From Actinoplanes lobatus (GTDB lineage Bacteria > Actinomycetota > Actinomycetes > Mycobacteriales > Micromonosporaceae), in contig NZ_JACHNC010000001.1 of assembly GCF_014205215.1 (NCBI RefSeq), forward strand, positions 5,638,501 to 5,702,500: a stretch of DNA of 64,000 nt, in the 5' to 3' direction. The first letter of the stretch is position 1; each line of letters starts with the position of its first letter. Made by a program: the position numbers and the translations under genes. Shown piece by piece: positions 18,190-26,691 of the stretch. Under the pieces are notes generated by a model, which did no database searches, was not told where the DNA came from, and saw only the letters and a list, made by a program, of their open reading frames with translations.

Positions 18190-19092
18190 TCAGGAGGCGG
18201 CTAGTGCCTGGGTCAGGTCGTCCAAACTGGGGGACAGTGCGAGGGCCGTGTCGTTGGCGCTGAACACGACGGCGTTCTTCCCGGCCGCCGACGGCAGGCC
18301 GAAGGCCAGGTTGATGATGGCGTCGAGGCTTCCCGGGATGAGGCCGCAGCCGTTCGCCTTCGGTACGGCGTACGCGTTGTCGACCAGGGTCGCGCCGGTG
18401 AAGCCGGCGCCGAGGGTCTGGAAGCCGTTCGGGTCGGGGACGATGTTCAGGGTGCCCGGGTCGCCGGTGACCGGCCCGTTGGGCGCCGGCGGGCTGGTGG
18501 TGCCGGTCGTCGGCCGGAACCGGATCGGGGTGGCGTCCGAGCCGATGTAGCAGTGGCCGCCGAAGAGCGCGTTGCGCAGGCGCAGCTTGACCGGCAGCGT
18601 GAAGACCGGGGTGTTGGTGCCGGTGGCCAGCGGGACGAACTCGGTGATCGGCCCGGCCAGCTCGACCTGGGCGAAGACACTGGTCACGCCCGGGATCAGG
18701 TTGGCGATGCCGGGCAGGGTGACCTGGAGCGGCTTGGCGATCAAAGTCTTGCCACCGGCCGCGGGGACGGTCGAGTAGACGTTGGCGGCGCTGCCGTCCG
18801 GGAACTCGCGGACCGGCGCGCTCGCCGGCCAGTAGATGCCGAACTGGACGGTGATCGGGTCCTCGAAGGTCACCGTGGTGGAGCCGATCGTGATGCTGCC
18901 CCCGTTGGTGAGCGAGTGGACGCATCCGACCTGGAGATTCGCCGGATCCTTCATGGTCGCGGCGGCGAGCGGGCACTCGCCGAGACCGGTGTAGGCGCCG
19001 CCCGGGTCGGCGCGTACCGGGGACGGGACACTGAGGACCAGAACCGTGGCGGCGATCGAGGCGAGGACCGAGCTGAGCCGTGACGCGGGCAT
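18190..19092 (-). CDS. Secreted protein of unknown function, paired with the following gene
   Basis: 300 residues starting at ATG 19092, preceded by AAGGGTGG. A signal peptide ends around VRADP (about 29). The mature protein has no known motif that I recognise; it is Thr/Pro/Gly-rich with three Cys near GECPL, VGCVH and GGHCY plus one in NGCGL, suggesting disulphides outside the cell. It is upstream of the other secreted gene and near DUF6230/DUF6114-like genes, which in actinobacteria often cluster with secreted proteins of unknown role. Confidence 0.75.
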   Translation of the reverse strand: MPASRLSSVLASIAATVLVLSVPSPVRADPGGAYTGLGECPLAAATMKDPANLQVGCVHSLTNGGSITIGSTTVTFEDPITVQFGIYWPASAPVREFPDGSAANVYSTVPAAGGKTLIAKPLQVTLPGIANLIPGVTSVFAQVELAGPITEFVPLATGTNTPVFTLPVKLRLRNALFGGHCYIGSDATPIRFRPTTGTTSPPAPNGPVTGDPGTLNIVPDPNGFQTLGAGFTGATLVDNAYAVPKANGCGLIPGSLDAIINLAFGLPSAAGKNAVVFSANDTALALSPSLDDLTQALAAS

Positions 19093-19234
19093 GGCGCCAC
19101 CCTTCTTTTTCGTCGAAGGACGTGGCCCGGCCGTTTCCGCAGCGTTCCGGGGATTGAAGACAACCATCGAGGTCCGTACCTTTCGGTATGAGAAACCTGC
19201 GCGGTATCCGATGTCAAGACATTGGGGGATGTCG

Positions 19235-19966
19235 ATGACCGATGCGGTGGTCAGCCCGCTTCCCGGCGCCCGGCCCGGACGTGACCCGGCCCGGGCCATC
19301 AAGCGCGGTCCACGGTCCATGACGCCCGAGGCGGTGGCCGCCCGGCAGCGCGAGCGGCTGTACGACGCGCTCGTGCACACGGTCGCCGAGAAGGGCTACG
19401 CGAACGCGCGGGTCAGCGACATCTGCACGGCGGCCGGGGTGACCAGGCCGGCGTTCTACGCGCTGTTCGCCGGCAAGGAAGACGCGTTCCTCGACACGTA
19501 CCGGCACGGCACCGGAGTGCTGCTGTCGCTGATGGACTCCTCGTACGCGGCGGCCGGCGACTGGCGCACCGGTGCCCGCGCCGCGCTGAAGGTGCTGCTC
19601 GACGTGCTGGCCAGCGTCCCGGCGTTCGCCACCATGGCGATCGTGGAGATCGACGCGGCCGGTCCCCTGGCGCGCCGGGAGCGGGCCGAGCTGCTGGGCC
19701 GGTTCGCGCGCTTCTTCGCCGACGCCCCGCCGGTCCCGGACGGCCTGGTCGAGACCGTGGTCGGCGGCGTCTACGCGACCATCTACCGGCACGTCGCCGG
19801 CGGCCGGGTCGCGGATCTGCCCGGCCTGCTGCCGATGCTCGGCTACTTCATGATGGCCCCGTTCCTGGGCCGCGACGGCGCCGCCGCCGAGCTGGCGGCG
19901 CCCCCGGTGGGGGAGCGGGTGGTGGCCCCGTGCGCCACGTCAGATACCGACGAGGTTTTTCACTGA
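19235..19966 (+). CDS. TetR-family regulator
   Basis: 243 residues. The HTH is RERLYDALVHTVAEKGYANA followed by ISD-type segment SDICTAAGVTRPAFYALFAG (residues about 30-75), with a longer basic N-terminal extension (GPRSMTPEAVAARQ). ATG 19235 has GGGGGA upstream; 19229 and 19211 are in-frame alternatives. It lies between two secreted-protein loci and reads away from the leftward pair, so it may regulate either side; no clean operator was seen in the 140-bp gap. Confidence 0.82.
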   Translation: MTDAVVSPLPGARPGRDPARAIKRGPRSMTPEAVAARQRERLYDALVHTVAEKGYANARVSDICTAAGVTRPAFYALFAGKEDAFLDTYRHGTGVLLSLMDSSYAAAGDWRTGARAALKVLLDVLASVPAFATMAIVEIDAAGPLARRERAELLGRFARFFADAPPVPDGLVETVVGGVYATIYRHVAGGRVADLPGLLPMLGYFMMAPFLGRDGAAAELAAPPVGERVVAPCATSDTDEVFH

Positions 19967-20082
19967 CCGAATGAGTCTTGACGGCTCTGGTTACCGGGGC
20001 GTAACTTCGCCGAAATCCATCGAGTAGCGCCAATGTGCGGCATCCGCAGTGCCCACACAGCGTCTTTCCGCAGGGAGAGTGC

Positions 20083-20685
20083 ATGTCCTCCACATACGGC
20101 CGGACCCGCTGGCGCCGGTTCACCGCGATGCTGCTCGGCGGCCTCGCGGCCACCGCCGGCCTGATCCTGCTCACCGGCGAGGGGGTGCTCGCGGCCTCCT
20201 TCTCCATCTCCGGCATGCCGTTCACCGTCACCTCGCCCAAACTGCACGGGTACGGCTTCGCCCAGTACGCCGAGATCGACAACATGGCGCCGGGCAGCCC
20301 CAACGAGGGTGACACCGGCGGCCAGGTGCTCGTCATCGTCTCCGCCATCCGCGACGCCGAGCTCGACGGCCTGTGCCAGAGCATCGCCCTCGGCGGCATC
20401 AACCTCAAGATCACCGCTGGCAGCCCCACCAACAAGGTCACCGCCGACACCCTCGTCGTCGACTCCGACGTGATCACCGCGAACGCCACCTTCAAGACCA
20501 TCGACATCGGCCAGGACGCCAGCACCCTGGACCGGGTGCCCGGCAAGAAGGGCGCGATCGGGGTCTTCGGCCAGCAGGCCGAAGAGGTGACCCTCACCAA
20601 CCTGCGGCAGAACAACTACGCCACCACCGCGGCCACGTTCTACCTGCCCAACCTGCGGATGGCCTTCACCTCGGACGGCTGCTGA
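20083..20685 (+). CDS. DUF6230-like secreted or membrane-anchored protein
   Basis: 200 residues. After a basic start (RTRWRRF) comes one hydrophobic segment (MLLGGLAATAGLILLTGEGVLA) acting as signal or anchor, then a beta-rich domain SFSISGMPFTVTSPKLHG with regular Leu/Val/Thr alternation and one Cys pair (DGLCQS and final DGC). The sequence resembles the actinobacterial DUF6230 group (recalled, not searched). ATG 20083 has GGGAGAG upstream. The next gene starts 2 bp after its stop, so the two are co-translated. The function is unknown. Confidence 0.75.
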   Translation: MSSTYGRTRWRRFTAMLLGGLAATAGLILLTGEGVLAASFSISGMPFTVTSPKLHGYGFAQYAEIDNMAPGSPNEGDTGGQVLVIVSAIRDAELDGLCQSIALGGINLKITAGSPTNKVTADTLVVDSDVITANATFKTIDIGQDASTLDRVPGKKGAIGVFGQQAEEVTLTNLRQNNYATTAATFYLPNLRMAFTSDGC

Positions 20686-20687
20686 GC

Positions 20688-21095
20688 ATGCCGGACCTCG
20701 ATGACACCCGGGTCTCGCCAGGCGCCCGCGCCTGGCGGGCCTGGGGCGTGTGGCGGCACGCCCGCCCGTTCTGGGCCGGCCTGTTCGTCCTGCTTGGCGG
20801 CGTGGAGATCCTGTTCACCGTCTGGGCCCCGCTCGGCGTCGTCCTGCACGTCGGCATGCAGGGCTTCATCGGCTACCTGATCCCGGTCGTGCTCGTCCTG
20901 TGCGGCCTGCTGCTCTGGTTCAACCCGGCCCAGCGCCTCTTCTACTCGCTGATCTGCGTCGTCGGCGCCCTCGCCTCATGGATCACGTCCAACATGGGCG
21001 GCTTCGTCATCGGCCTGCTGCTCACCCTGATCGGCGGCGCGCTCGCCTTCGCCTGGACCCCTGAAACCATCGAGGAGAGCGCCTCCCCTCTCTAA
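20688..21095 (+). CDS. DUF6114-like four-helix membrane protein
   Basis: 135 residues with four evident membrane helices: FWAGLFVLLGGVEILFTVW, FIGYLIPVVLVLCGLLLWF, LFYSLICVVGALASWITS and GFVIGLLLTLIGGALAFAW. This is the arrangement of the DUF6114 family. It begins 2 bp after the DUF6230-like gene and is presumably its membrane partner. A second member of the family runs off the right edge of the window (62914-64000). Confidence 0.78.
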   Translation: MPDLDDTRVSPGARAWRAWGVWRHARPFWAGLFVLLGGVEILFTVWAPLGVVLHVGMQGFIGYLIPVVLVLCGLLLWFNPAQRLFYSLICVVGALASWITSNMGGFVIGLLLTLIGGALAFAWTPETIEESASPL

Positions 21096-21110
21096 CGTAT
21101 CGCTTTGACC

Positions 21111-21129
21111 GGGGCTTGCCGCAAGGCCC
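21111..21129. promoter_or_regulatory. Rifamycin-associated element (RAE)
   Basis: GGGGCTTGCCGCAAGGCCC matches, within its inverted-repeat arms, the RAE known upstream of rifamycin-inactivating genes of actinomycetes. It lies 24 bp before the rph start. A weak promoter can be drawn with TTGCCG inside the RAE and CAGAAT at 21141-21146, which would place the transcript start at or near the GTG start codon (inference). Confidence 0.85.
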
Positions 21130-21152
21130 GGGTGATCGGCCAGAATCGCCTG

Positions 21153-23840
21153 GTGAACCGCTACATCGTGACGTTGACGGAGATCGGCCGGACGGCGACT
21201 GCCCTCGCCGGGGGCAAGGGCGCCAACCTCGGCGAACTGGGCCGGATCGGCGGCCTCCGGGTGCCGTCCGGGTTCGTCGTGACCACCGAGGCGTACGACC
21301 TGATCGCCCCCGAGATCGCAGACCGGCTCGACCGGCTGTCCGCGGTCGCGGCGGACGACCGGGAGACGATCCGCGTGCTCAGCGCGGAACTGCGCCACGC
21401 CGTCGAGTCGATCCCGCTGCCGCCGGAGATCAGCCTGCCGCTGCGGGCCGACACCGACTACGCCGTACGGTCCAGCGCGACCGGCGAGGACTCGGCGGCG
21501 GCCTCCTTCGCCGGGCAGCACGACACCTACCTGAACGTCGCGGCCGGGGCGGTGCCGGAGCACGTACGCCGCTGCTGGGCCTCGCTCTTCGCCGAGCGGG
21601 CCGTCGCCTACCGGCTGCGCAACGGCATCGACCACCGTACGGTGCGGATGGCCGTCGTCGTCCAGGAGATGGTCGCCCCGCGGGCCGCCGGGATCATGTT
21701 CACCGCCGATCCGGTCACCGGCGACCGGAAGGTCACCTCCATCGACGCGGCCCCCGGCCTCGGTGAGGCGCTGGTCTCCGGCCAGGTGAACGCGGACGTC
21801 TACCGGGTACGCGACGGCGCGGTCACGGCCCGGGCGATCGCTGACAGCCCCGCCAGCCCTGACAGCCCCGCCAGCCCCGCCAGCCCTGACAGCCCCGCCA
21901 GCCCCGCCAGCCCTGACAGCCCCGCCAGCCCCGCCAGCCCCGCCAGCCCTGACAGCCCTGACAGCCCTGACAGCCCCGGCGGTCCCGACAGCCCCGGCGG
22001 CCCGGACGGTCCGGACGGCTCCGACGGCTCCGACCATCGCGAGGCCGGGTCGTCGCTGGGGGCGCCGCCGGTCCTCACCGACGACGAGGTGCTACGTCTC
22101 GCGGACCTCGGCCGGCGGATCGAGGCCCATTTCGGCGGCCCGCAGGACATCGAGTGGTGCCTGGACGCCGACGGGTTCGCGATCGTGCAGAGCCGGCCGA
22201 TCACCACGCTCTTCCCCGTCCCGGAGACCACCGACGACGACAATCACGTGTACGTCTCGGTCGGCCACCAGCAGATGATGACCGAGGCGATCGCCCCGCT
22301 CGGCCTGTCGGTGTGGAAGCTGACCTCGCCCGGCCCGATGGTCGACGCGGGCGGCCGCCTGTTCGTCGACGTGACCAGCCGGCTCGCGTCACCGGCCGTC
22401 GGCGCGGCCCTGGCCGAGGCCCTGACCAGGTCGGATCCGCTGATCGGCGACGCGCTGCGGGCCGTCCTCGACCGCGAGGGCTTCCTACCGCCGCCGCCGG
22501 AGGAGGTCCCGCGCACCCCGGGCCTGGACCGGCCGGAACCCATCGAGACCGACCCGGCGATCGTCGCCGACCTGATCCGGCTGCGGCAGGCCGAGTTGGC
22601 GGCGCTCGAACAGGACATCGCGGGGCTGTCCGGGCCGGAGCTGATCGACTTCGTCATCGCCGACATCCGGGGCATCCGGCGGACCCTCTTCGAACCCCGG
22701 AACATGCAGGCGATCATGGCCGGGATGGACGGCACCTGGTGGCTCAACGAGAACCTGGAGGCCTGGCTGGGGGAGAAGAGCGCCGCCGACACGCTCAGCC
22801 TGTCCGCCCCCGGCAACGTCACCTCCGAGATGGGGATGGCGCTCCTGGACGTCGCGGACGCGCTCCGCCCGTACCCCGAAGTCGTCGATCTTTTGTCGCG
22901 GGCCGGGGACGACGCCTTCCTGGACCGGCTCCCGGAGCCGGCGCGCGCCGCGATCCAGGGCTTTCTCGACGAGTACGGCATGCGCTGCGTCGGCGAGATC
23001 GACATCACGCGGCCGCGGTGGAGTGAACACCCCCTCGCGATCGTGCCGATGATCCTCAGCAACATTCGCAACGCCGAACCCGGTGCCCACGCCCGCCGCG
23101 TCGAACAGGGCCTGCGGGAGGCCGCCCGCAAGGAGCGGGAGGTGCTCGCCCGGCTGCGGGAACTCCCGGACGGGGAGGCGAAGGCCGCCGAGACGAAACG
23201 GATGATCGACCGGGTCCGCACTTTCATCGGCTACCGCGAATACCCGAAGTATCACCTGGTCAGCCGCTATTTCATCTACAAACTGGCGCTTCTGGAGGAG
23301 GCTCGACGTCTGGTCGATGCCGGAGTCCTCGTCAATGTTGACGACATCTATTTCGTCAACATTGACGAACTTCACGACATCGTACGGACGAAGCACGCCG
23401 ACGCCCGGCTCATCCGTGACCGGCGGGACGCGTTCCGGACGTATCAGGCGCTCACCCCGCCACGGGTCCTCACCTCGGACGGCGAGATCGTCACCGGGGT
23501 CTACCGGCGTGCCGACCTGCCGCCCGGGGCGCTGGCCGGGCTGGCCGTCTCGGCCGGAACCGTCGAGGGCCGGGCCCGCGTCCTGCACGACCTGGCCGAC
23601 GCCGACCTGGCGCCCGGCGACATCCTGGTCACCCCGTTCACCGACCCGAGTTGGACACCGGCTTTCGTCACGGTGAGCGGCCTGGTCACCGAGGTAGGCG
23701 GGCTGATGACCCACGGCGCGGTGATCGCCCGGGAATACGGCCTGCCCGCGGTCGTCGGCGTGGAGAACGCCACCACCCTGATCAAAGACGGTCAGCGCAT
23801 CCGCGTGCACGGAACCGCCGGCTACGTCGAGATCCTCTGA
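21153..23840 (+). CDS. rph: Rifamycin-inactivating phosphotransferase
   Basis: 895 residues, versus about 865 usual. The order is an ATP-grasp domain (GGKGANLGELGRIGGLRVPSG and RSSATGEDSAAASFAGQHDT, residues 20-130; IVQSRPITTLFP at about 340), a rifamycin-binding domain, and a C-terminal swivelling His domain (GGLMTHGAVIAREYGLP, His about 854). Rph uses ATP to phosphorylate rifamycins on the ansa bridge. GTG 21153 matches the family N-terminus; GTG 21132 is possible but overlaps the region just after the RAE. A Ser-Pro-Ala/Asp repeat of about 60 residues (about 230-293) replaces a usually short variable segment inside the ATP-grasp domain. Confidence 0.92.
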   Translation: MNRYIVTLTEIGRTATALAGGKGANLGELGRIGGLRVPSGFVVTTEAYDLIAPEIADRLDRLSAVAADDRETIRVLSAELRHAVESIPLPPEISLPLRADTDYAVRSSATGEDSAAASFAGQHDTYLNVAAGAVPEHVRRCWASLFAERAVAYRLRNGIDHRTVRMAVVVQEMVAPRAAGIMFTADPVTGDRKVTSIDAAPGLGEALVSGQVNADVYRVRDGAVTARAIADSPASPDSPASPASPDSPASPASPDSPASPASPASPDSPDSPDSPGGPDSPGGPDGPDGSDGSDHREAGSSLGAPPVLTDDEVLRLADLGRRIEAHFGGPQDIEWCLDADGFAIVQSRPITTLFPVPETTDDDNHVYVSVGHQQMMTEAIAPLGLSVWKLTSPGPMVDAGGRLFVDVTSRLASPAVGAALAEALTRSDPLIGDALRAVLDREGFLPPPPEEVPRTPGLDRPEPIETDPAIVADLIRLRQAELAALEQDIAGLSGPELIDFVIADIRGIRRTLFEPRNMQAIMAGMDGTWWLNENLEAWLGEKSAADTLSLSAPGNVTSEMGMALLDVADALRPYPEVVDLLSRAGDDAFLDRLPEPARAAIQGFLDEYGMRCVGEIDITRPRWSEHPLAIVPMILSNIRNAEPGAHARRVEQGLREAARKEREVLARLRELPDGEAKAAETKRMIDRVRTFIGYREYPKYHLVSRYFIYKLALLEEARRLVDAGVLVNVDDIYFVNIDELHDIVRTKHADARLIRDRRDAFRTYQALTPPRVLTSDGEIVTGVYRRADLPPGALAGLAVSAGTVEGRARVLHDLADADLAPGDILVTPFTDPSWTPAFVTVSGLVTEVGGLMTHGAVIAREYGLPAVVGVENATTLIKDGQRIRVHGTAGYVEIL
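21841..22032 (+). repeat. 9-bp coding minisatellite inside rph
   Basis: About twenty 9-bp units alternating AGCCCCGCC and AGCCCTGAC, degenerating to AGCCCCGGC and GGTCCGGAC types, encode (Ser-Pro-Ala/Asp)n then Gly/Pro/Asp repeats. The frame is kept because the unit is a multiple of 3. Copy number should vary between strains. Confidence 0.9.
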
Positions 23841-24324
23841 CTCCCGGCATCCGTTGGCGTGCGCCGCTCGTTGGCGTGCGCCGCTCGTTGGCGTGCGCCG
23901 CTCGTTGGCGTGCGCCGCTCGTTGGCGTGCGCCGCTCGTTGGCGTGCGCCGCTCGTTGGCGTGCGCCGCTCGTTGGCGTGCGCCGCTCGTTGGCGTGCGC
24001 CGCTCGTTGACGTGCGCCGCTCGCTGGCGTGCGGCGTCCGCTGGCGTGCGGCGTCCGCTGGCGTGCGGCGTCCGCTGGCGTGCGGCGTCCGCTGGCGTGC
24101 GGCGTCCGCTGGCGTGCGGCGTCTGTTGATCTGTGGTGTCTGCCGGCGTTCGGCGTTCGCTGGTTTCGCCGTTCGCTGACTTGCGGCATCCGCTGATTTA
24201 CGGCGTCCGCCGGCTTTCGGCGCGGAAAAGTGGTCGATCGGCGGACCCGGCGTCCGTCGCCGCTCCACCGGTGAGCGCGCAAGAATGCGGTCTTCCGTCT
24301 CGGACACGAGGAGATAAAGCTTTC
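23841..24324. other. Gene-free interval with tandem repeats
   Basis: The 484 bp between rph and the lamin-tail gene hold only the 17-bp tandem array (23853-24225) and about 100 bp leading to the next gene. Long open frames on both strands here simply follow the 17-bp period. Confidence 0.75.
23853..24225 (+). repeat. 17-bp tandem repeat, about 22 units
   Basis: Nine identical units GTTGGCGTGCGCCGCTC (23853-24005) and one variant are followed by six of a second type, GCTGGCGTGCGGCGTCC, and about six decaying units up to 24225. The clean units sit next to rph and decay increases to the right, suggesting expansion from the left. Confidence 0.92.
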
Positions 24325-24771
24325 ATGCGCCGTACCATCCTGGGGGCCGTCATCGCGGTCGCCGCCACCCTGGTCAGTACCACTCCGGCCCAGGCCGCCG
24401 CACCCGCCCTGCGATTCCACTCCACGCAGTACGACTCCCCAGGCAAGGACACCCGCTCCAACACGTCCCTCAATGCTGAGTGGATTGCTCTCGTCAACAC
24501 GAGCAGCAAGGCCGTCAACCTGTCCGGCTGGTCAATTGTTGACAAGTCCAAGACGTACACCTTCGGCAACGTGACCATCGCCGCGAACGGCGGCAAGGTC
24601 TACCTGCACACCGGCAAGGGCACGAACACGAAGACCCACCTGTACTGGGGCTCCGGAAACTACGTCTGGAACAACACCGGCGACACCGCCACGCTGCGCA
24701 CCAAGGCCGGCAAGACCCACGACACCTGCAAGTGGGGCAACAAGTCGGGCCGCACCCGCGTCGCCTGCTGA
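24325..24771 (+). CDS. Secreted lamin-tail domain (LTD) protein
   Basis: 148 residues. A signal peptide (MRRTILGAVIAVAATLVSTT, cleavage after AQAAA) precedes a single lamin-tail domain with NAEWIALVNTSSKAVNLSGW and a final RTKAGKTHDTCKWG, the family pattern E-W/Y-V-x-L-x-N followed by LSGW. Such exported LTD proteins are common in streptomycetes and relatives; they may bind cell-wall or extracellular ligands. ATG 24325 is preceded by GAGGAG. Two Cys near the C-terminus may form a disulphide. Confidence 0.85.
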   Translation: MRRTILGAVIAVAATLVSTTPAQAAAPALRFHSTQYDSPGKDTRSNTSLNAEWIALVNTSSKAVNLSGWSIVDKSKTYTFGNVTIAANGGKVYLHTGKGTNTKTHLYWGSGNYVWNNTGDTATLRTKAGKTHDTCKWGNKSGRTRVAC

Positions 24772-24858
24772 AAACCACTTTCCGGTACGAGTGACGCCGT
24801 CCCGTTCCCGGCAGGGCTGTTCCGCCCAGTCGGCGCGGGGTGGTTGCCTGTTTCGGTT

Positions 24859-25227
24859 TGTGCCGGAAACAGGTGCCCGTTTCGCCCGCTTTTCTGCCGA
24901 CGTTGTGCGATCTTGAGCGATTTGCCACCCGAAAGAGTCTTCTTCTCGGCTGCCTACGGCCGAATCCGCAATCCCTCGCCAGCGGGACGCGTCACCGAAG
25001 CAATCTTGAACGATTTACCACCGTTGCGGGTGGCAAGTCGTTCAAGATCGCACAACGTCGGCATGAAAAGCGGGCAAAACGGGCGCCGGCTTCCGACGAA
25101 AGCCGCATTTCCGCCTAGCACGGCGGACGGCGCCCCCATTCGGCGATTCACCCGACCGGGCGCTTGATGTAGAACCGCGAAATACCCAAGAAGAAGACTC
25201 GAAACGGTGGTAAATCGTTCAAGAGCG
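24859..25227 (+). repeat. Partial hairpin element interrupted by copy B
   Basis: 24859-24929 matches the left part of copy A up to the left palindrome arm (GGAAACAGGTGCCCGTTTCG and the arm ending GCCACC), and 25206-25227 is the matching right arm. Removing copy B and one GAAA rejoins the arms around a 6-nt loop (CGAAAC), the same loop size as in copy A. The rest of this host element is lost to the right. Confidence 0.8.
24935..25200 (+). mobile_element. 266-bp MITE-like element, copy B
   Basis: The ends are perfectly inverted for 12 bp (GAGTCTTCTTCT at 24935 and its complement ending at 25200), and GAAA flanks both sides (24931-24934, 25201-25204). The central palindrome is at about 25002-25050 with a few mismatches. 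The length is identical to copies A and C. It sits in the hairpin loop of another, partial copy. Confidence 0.88.
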
Positions 25228-25324
25228 TCCGGCGTCCGGCGTCCGGCGTCCGGCGTCCGGCGTCCGGCGTCCGGCGTCCGGCGTCCCGCGTCCCGCGTCC
25301 CGCGTCCCGCGTCCCGCGTCCCGC
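25227..25324 (+). repeat. 7-bp microsatellite
   Basis: Eight copies of GTCCGGC (25227-25282) followed by six of GTCCCGC (25283-25324), both perfectly periodic. They lie just downstream of the leftward glycosyltransferase gene and may have formed at the broken edge of the hairpin element. Confidence 0.92.
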
Positions 25325-25399
25325 GCGGCGAGGGGCGTGAGTAGGCAGGAGATCGCCGTCTGCGCCGGGTGGCGCACGTAGGCGTACCGGAAAAGGGGG

Positions 25400-26668
25400 T
25401 CAGATGGCCTGGCCGGAGATGAACGGGAGCCAGCCCGCGTACCAGCCGGACAGCAGGGCCAGGGTGCCGAGCACGATGACAAGGTCCCGGTTCCTGAGGC
25501 GGGCCAGCAGCAGGGCCGGCACCAGCAGGACCGGGAACGCGGGGAGCAGGTGGCGGCCCACCATCGACATGTGGGTGCGGGAGCCGGTGGCCATGATGAG
25601 CATGACGGCCGCGAAGACGGTGAGCTGCCACGGGGCCCGGCTGACCAGCAGGGCCAGCAGCAGGATGAAACCGGCCAGGATCAGCAGGGACAGGACCCGG
25701 ATGGGCTTCTGGGAGTTGTCGTCGTCCACGCCGATGAGGATGTCGGTGGACATGTTCCAGGTGTTCTCGAAATAGTCCCAGCGCGCGCCGAACGTGTTCT
25801 CGTGAATGCTGAAGTAACGTTCGTAACCGCCGAGCTTGGCCGAGGCGTAGGCGATGTAGCCGAGCAGCCCGGCCGGGGCCAGGGCCATGGCCGCGTAGGG
25901 GCGCCAGCCGCCGCGCCGGGAGAATGCGGCTACCAGCGCGGCCAGGCCCACGGTGCCGATCAGCACGGCGGCGGTGGGACGGCTCAGCCCGGCGGCACAG
26001 GCGAGCGCACCGGCGATCAGCCAGCGTTCCTTGAGTACGGCGTAGAGCGCCCAGGCGGCCAATGCGGTGAACAGCGATTCGGTGTAGGCGCCGTTCTGGG
26101 TCATGGCGGCGGGCACCACGGCCCAGACGGCGGCCAGCATGACGCCGGTGCGGTGGTCGCGGACGTGACGGCCGATGGCGTACAGGCCCCAGGCGGCCGC
26201 GATCGCCGAGACGAACGAGACGATCAGGCAGGCGACCTCGGGGGAGATGCCCAGGAAGGTCAGCGGGCGGGCCAGCCACGGGTAGAGCGGGAAGAAGACC
26301 AGGCGCATCTCGTACGGGATGCCGTCGGCGTCCACCGCGCCGACCGGGCCGCCCAGTCCGCCACCTGCGATTTTCGCGTACCAGCGCCCGTCCCAGGAGA
26401 GCAGCGCGTCTAGGATCGAGGTGAAGCTTCGCCACTGGTTGTTGATCGACCCGTCCGGGAAGACCTGCCGGCCCGGGGACCGGACCGCGGCGTGGGACGC
26501 CAGAATGTGCATGACCCAGAGGCTGATCGTGCGCAGCAGCAGGTAGAGGTAGATCGCGGGGGCCGCGTGGCGGGCCGCGGTCCGGAGCCGGGTGAGCCGA
26601 TCGGAGGGTTCGGCCGGGCCGGTCTCGTCCGCTGCCGTGTCTGGGCGGGTCGTGGTGGCGTCGGAAAT
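25400..26668 (-). CDS. PIG-V-like membrane glycosyltransferase; probable ATT start
   Basis: About 422 residues with ten or so membrane helices. LLSWDGRWYAKIAGGG followed by RLVFFPLYPWLARPL is the pattern of PIG-V/GT-C mannosyltransferases, which use lipid-linked sugars at the membrane. The first ATG (26512) would cut off the basic N-terminus and first helix. The frame is open back to a stop at 26681-26683 and contains no ATG/GTG/TTG at a sensible place, but ATT 26668 has GAAAGG 8 nt upstream and begins ISDATTTRPDTAADE, a normal hydrophilic start. I therefore propose ATT. The substrate and acceptor are unknown. Confidence 0.7.
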   Translation of the reverse strand: MSDATTTRPDTAADETGPAEPSDRLTRLRTAARHAAPAIYLYLLLRTISLWVMHILASHAAVRSPGRQVFPDGSINNQWRSFTSILDALLSWDGRWYAKIAGGGLGGPVGAVDADGIPYEMRLVFFPLYPWLARPLTFLGISPEVACLIVSFVSAIAAAWGLYAIGRHVRDHRTGVMLAAVWAVVPAAMTQNGAYTESLFTALAAWALYAVLKERWLIAGALACAAGLSRPTAAVLIGTVGLAALVAAFSRRGGWRPYAAMALAPAGLLGYIAYASAKLGGYERYFSIHENTFGARWDYFENTWNMSTDILIGVDDDNSQKPIRVLSLLILAGFILLLALLVSRAPWQLTVFAAVMLIMATGSRTHMSMVGRHLLPAFPVLLVPALLLARLRNRDLVIVLGTLALLSGWYAGWLPFISGQAI

Positions 26669-26691
26669 GGGAACAGCCTTTCAGGACGGTT

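Larger units (their letters stand above)
24772..25399. other. Gene-free repeat mosaic B
   Basis: No gene is supported in these 628 bp. They contain the left part of one hairpin element (24859-24929), a complete 266-bp element inserted in it (24935-25200), the remaining right arm of the first (25206-25227) and a 7-bp microsatellite (25227-25324), ending near the stop of the leftward glycosyltransferase gene. Confidence 0.75.

Noticed and set aside
23853..24225. CRISPR-like array
   Set aside because: The 17-bp units are directly adjacent, without unique spacers, and there are no cas genes.
23782..24420. Repetitive proteins predicted from the 17-bp array on either strand
   Set aside because: The period is not a multiple of three; the frames are open only because the unit lacks stop codons.
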